From: a virus
Virus record (IMG/VR): IMGVR_UViG_3300013093_000351
Span: 1 to 20,143 of that record
DNA length: 20,143 bases
Reading direction: 5' to 3' (one strand)
Below, piece after piece: positions 19,272-20,143 of this stretch; the first letter of the stretch is position 1; every line of letters starts with the position of its first letter. The notes below the pieces were generated by a model that made no database searches, was not told the origin of the DNA, and saw only the letters and a list, made by a program, of their open reading frames with translations. Made by a program: the position numbers and the translations under genes.

Positions 19272-19871
19272 TTATTTTGTAATGTTCCAAACTTCTATTG
19301 GTAAATACTTTCTACAAATGTCTGCTGTTAATTGTTGATTTTCTTTTTTAGCAGTATCAGCAGCATTAGCAGCAGCAGCAGCAGCAGCATAAGCAGCAGC
19401 AGCAGCATCATAAGGAGCACGAGCAGCAGCATAAGCAGCAGCAGCAGCAGCAACATAAGCAGCAGAAGCAGCATAAGCAGCAGCAGCATCATCATCAGCA
19501 GCAGCAGCAGCATTAGCATAAGCAGCAGCAGCAGCATCATAAGGAGCACGAGCAGCAGCATAAGCAGCATCAGCAGCATCAGCAGAAGCAGCCGCATCTA
19601 ACTCCTCTTTACTTATTTTACCCTCACCAAAAGCAATGGCTGCATCAACAGCTTTAAGGCTTCTCTCATCCTTCATTAAATGACGAACTGTGTTTGCACA
19701 ATGCCCTTTTGCTAAGGTTAGTAGTTGTAAGTCATCTGGGTTAGTTCTTTTAAATAGCCAAAGAAGCCAATCTCCTCTATGGCAAGTGTTGTAAATTTCT
19801 TGCCATGATTTATCTCCTGCCCATTCTCTTGCATCTTTACAAGCATTTAATTTCATTAGTAGTTCTTTCAT
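19272..19871 (-). CDS. Alanine-repeat protein, Imm5-like
   Basis: The 199 residues fall into three parts. The N-terminal 85 are helical: SWQEIYNTCHRGDWLLWLFK, RTNPDDLQLLTLAKGHCANT and VRHLMKDERSLKAVDAAIAF. The centre (about 90-175) is almost all Ala with Tyr and Asp (DAAYAAARAPYDAAAAAYA occurs twice). The end is LTADICRKYLPIEVW. A W-L-L-W-L helix, a central Ala-rich superhelix and a D-I-x-R-K-x-(I/L)-P end resemble the Imm5-like proteins found in bacteria and phages. Imm5 members are predicted immunity proteins; the function here is unproven. The coding repeats are GCT-rich and may vary in length. It lies 3 bases before the 19874 gene stop. Confidence 0.82.
   Translation of the reverse strand: MKELLMKLNACKDAREWAGDKSWQEIYNTCHRGDWLLWLFKRTNPDDLQLLTLAKGHCANTVRHLMKDERSLKAVDAAIAFGEGKISKEELDAAASADAADAAYAAARAPYDAAAAAYANAAAAADDDAAAAYAASAAYVAAAAAAYAAARAPYDAAAAAYAAAAAAANAADTAKKENQQLTADICRKYLPIEVWNITK
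19345..19600 (-). repeat. Imperfect GCT-triplet and longer tandem repeats coding for alanine
   Basis: The plus strand is dominated by gca/gcagca units. A longer block with catcataaggagcacgagc occurs at about 19405-19424 and again at about 19534-19553, encoding the same Arg-Ala-Pro-Tyr-Asp segment. This points to internal duplication within the gene. Long ORFs in other frames (poly-Leu, poly-Ser) are by-products of the repeat. Confidence 0.85.
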
Positions 19872-19873
19872 GA

Positions 19874-20104
19874 TTATTTGTTTTGGTTATAGGTTTTATT
19901 ATAATATAACTCTCCACTTGCTAATTTCCTGTTTATTTCAAAAGCCTCGTCTAAATCACAAGATTCGTAACCATCTTCAAAAGCGGTAATTATCTGCTCT
20001 TTTTCCATTGCCTTGGCTTTATTTATTTCTTCTTGGCAAGTATTAAGTATAGCATTCTTATATCTTAGGGGTAGGTTTTCTAATAACCAATCTACTGCTG
20101 TCAT
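19874..20104 (-). CDS. Small protein, paralogue of the 9794 gene
   Basis: The protein has 76 residues. MTAVDWLLENLPLRYKNAIL and CQEEINKAKAMEKEQIITAF lead into EDGYESCDLDEAF and YYNKTYNQNK. It shares the E-K-E-Q-I helix and the YYNxTYNQNK tail with the 9794-10012 product, and the DNA around both stop codons is similar (tttgttttggttatagg). Such small helical proteins are common in phages, often several per genome, with unknown function. The start context is TAAGTTATG. The gene upstream lies outside the window. Confidence 0.78.
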   Translation of the reverse strand: MTAVDWLLENLPLRYKNAILNTCQEEINKAKAMEKEQIITAFEDGYESCDLDEAFEINRKLASGELYYNKTYNQNK

Positions 20105-20143
20105 AACTTATTATTTTAAATATTTTGGTTTAAGTATTCGTTC

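Noticed and set aside
19345-19600. CRISPR-like or microsatellite array
   Set aside because: The repeats are in frame inside a coding gene with real ends; there are no spacers.
19328-19601. Poly-Leu and poly-Ser ORFs on both strands opposite the alanine gene
   Set aside because: They are frame shadows of a GCT-triplet repeat.

Overview
The window looks like an accessory stretch of a tailed double-stranded DNA phage, probably T4-like (myovirus) in character. About forty mostly small genes are packed with 0-20 base gaps or ATGA/TAATG overlaps. All are on the minus strand except one truncated gene at the left edge. Recognisable phage genes are a T4 DenV-type pyrimidine-dimer glycosylase, a DUF932 protein, a DUF1737-like protein, GIY-YIG and HNH homing endonucleases, a T5orf172/MUG113 GIY-YIG protein and an Acb2/Tad1-like protein. 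Many starts lack a Shine-Dalgarno sequence and carry AGTTATG instead. Several upstream regions contain TATATTTG or TATATTTA, which fits the Bacteroidetes -7 consensus TAnnTTTG. A Bacteroidetes host is therefore my inference, not a demonstrated fact.

Layout, left to right. 2-427 (+): 5'-truncated GIY-YIG-like gene, ending at a bidirectional terminator. 484-1795 (-): an unknown gene and a GIY-YIG homing endonuclease. 1851-5359 (-): a four-gene operon, transcribed as an MBD4-like HhH glycosylase, a helical protein, a PD-(D/E)XK-like nuclease candidate and a second helical protein that looks like a distant relative of the first. I read it as a DNA base excision or modification module; it is the best candidate here for an undescribed system. 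5467-7365 (-): five small genes, four with short amphipathic N-termini containing an (L/I)-x-E site that resembles the capsid-targeting peptides of T4 internal head proteins. 7401-9790 (-): the MUG113-type gene, the DUF1737-like gene, small membrane proteins and an SH3/KOW-like protein.

9794-12212 (-): a small paralogous gene, a GC-rich structured RNA candidate (10013-10202), the DUF932 gene, a long-stem hairpin, an HTH protein and two unknown genes. 12213-13012 is gene-poor, with repeats and one 43-residue ORF. 13035-16233 (-): the Acb2/Tad1-like gene, a frameshifted gene, DenV and several unknown genes. 16262-16897: an HNH homing endonuclease flanked by 31-base direct repeats. 17026-20104: a metallophosphoesterase, zinc-knuckle proteins, an alanine-repeat protein and a paralogue of the 9794 gene.

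Taken together, the genes suggest DNA repair or modification, defence evasion, possible head-packaged proteins and selfish endonucleases. No major capsid, tail, polymerase or terminase gene is present. All family calls come from reading the sequence by eye; no database search was run.
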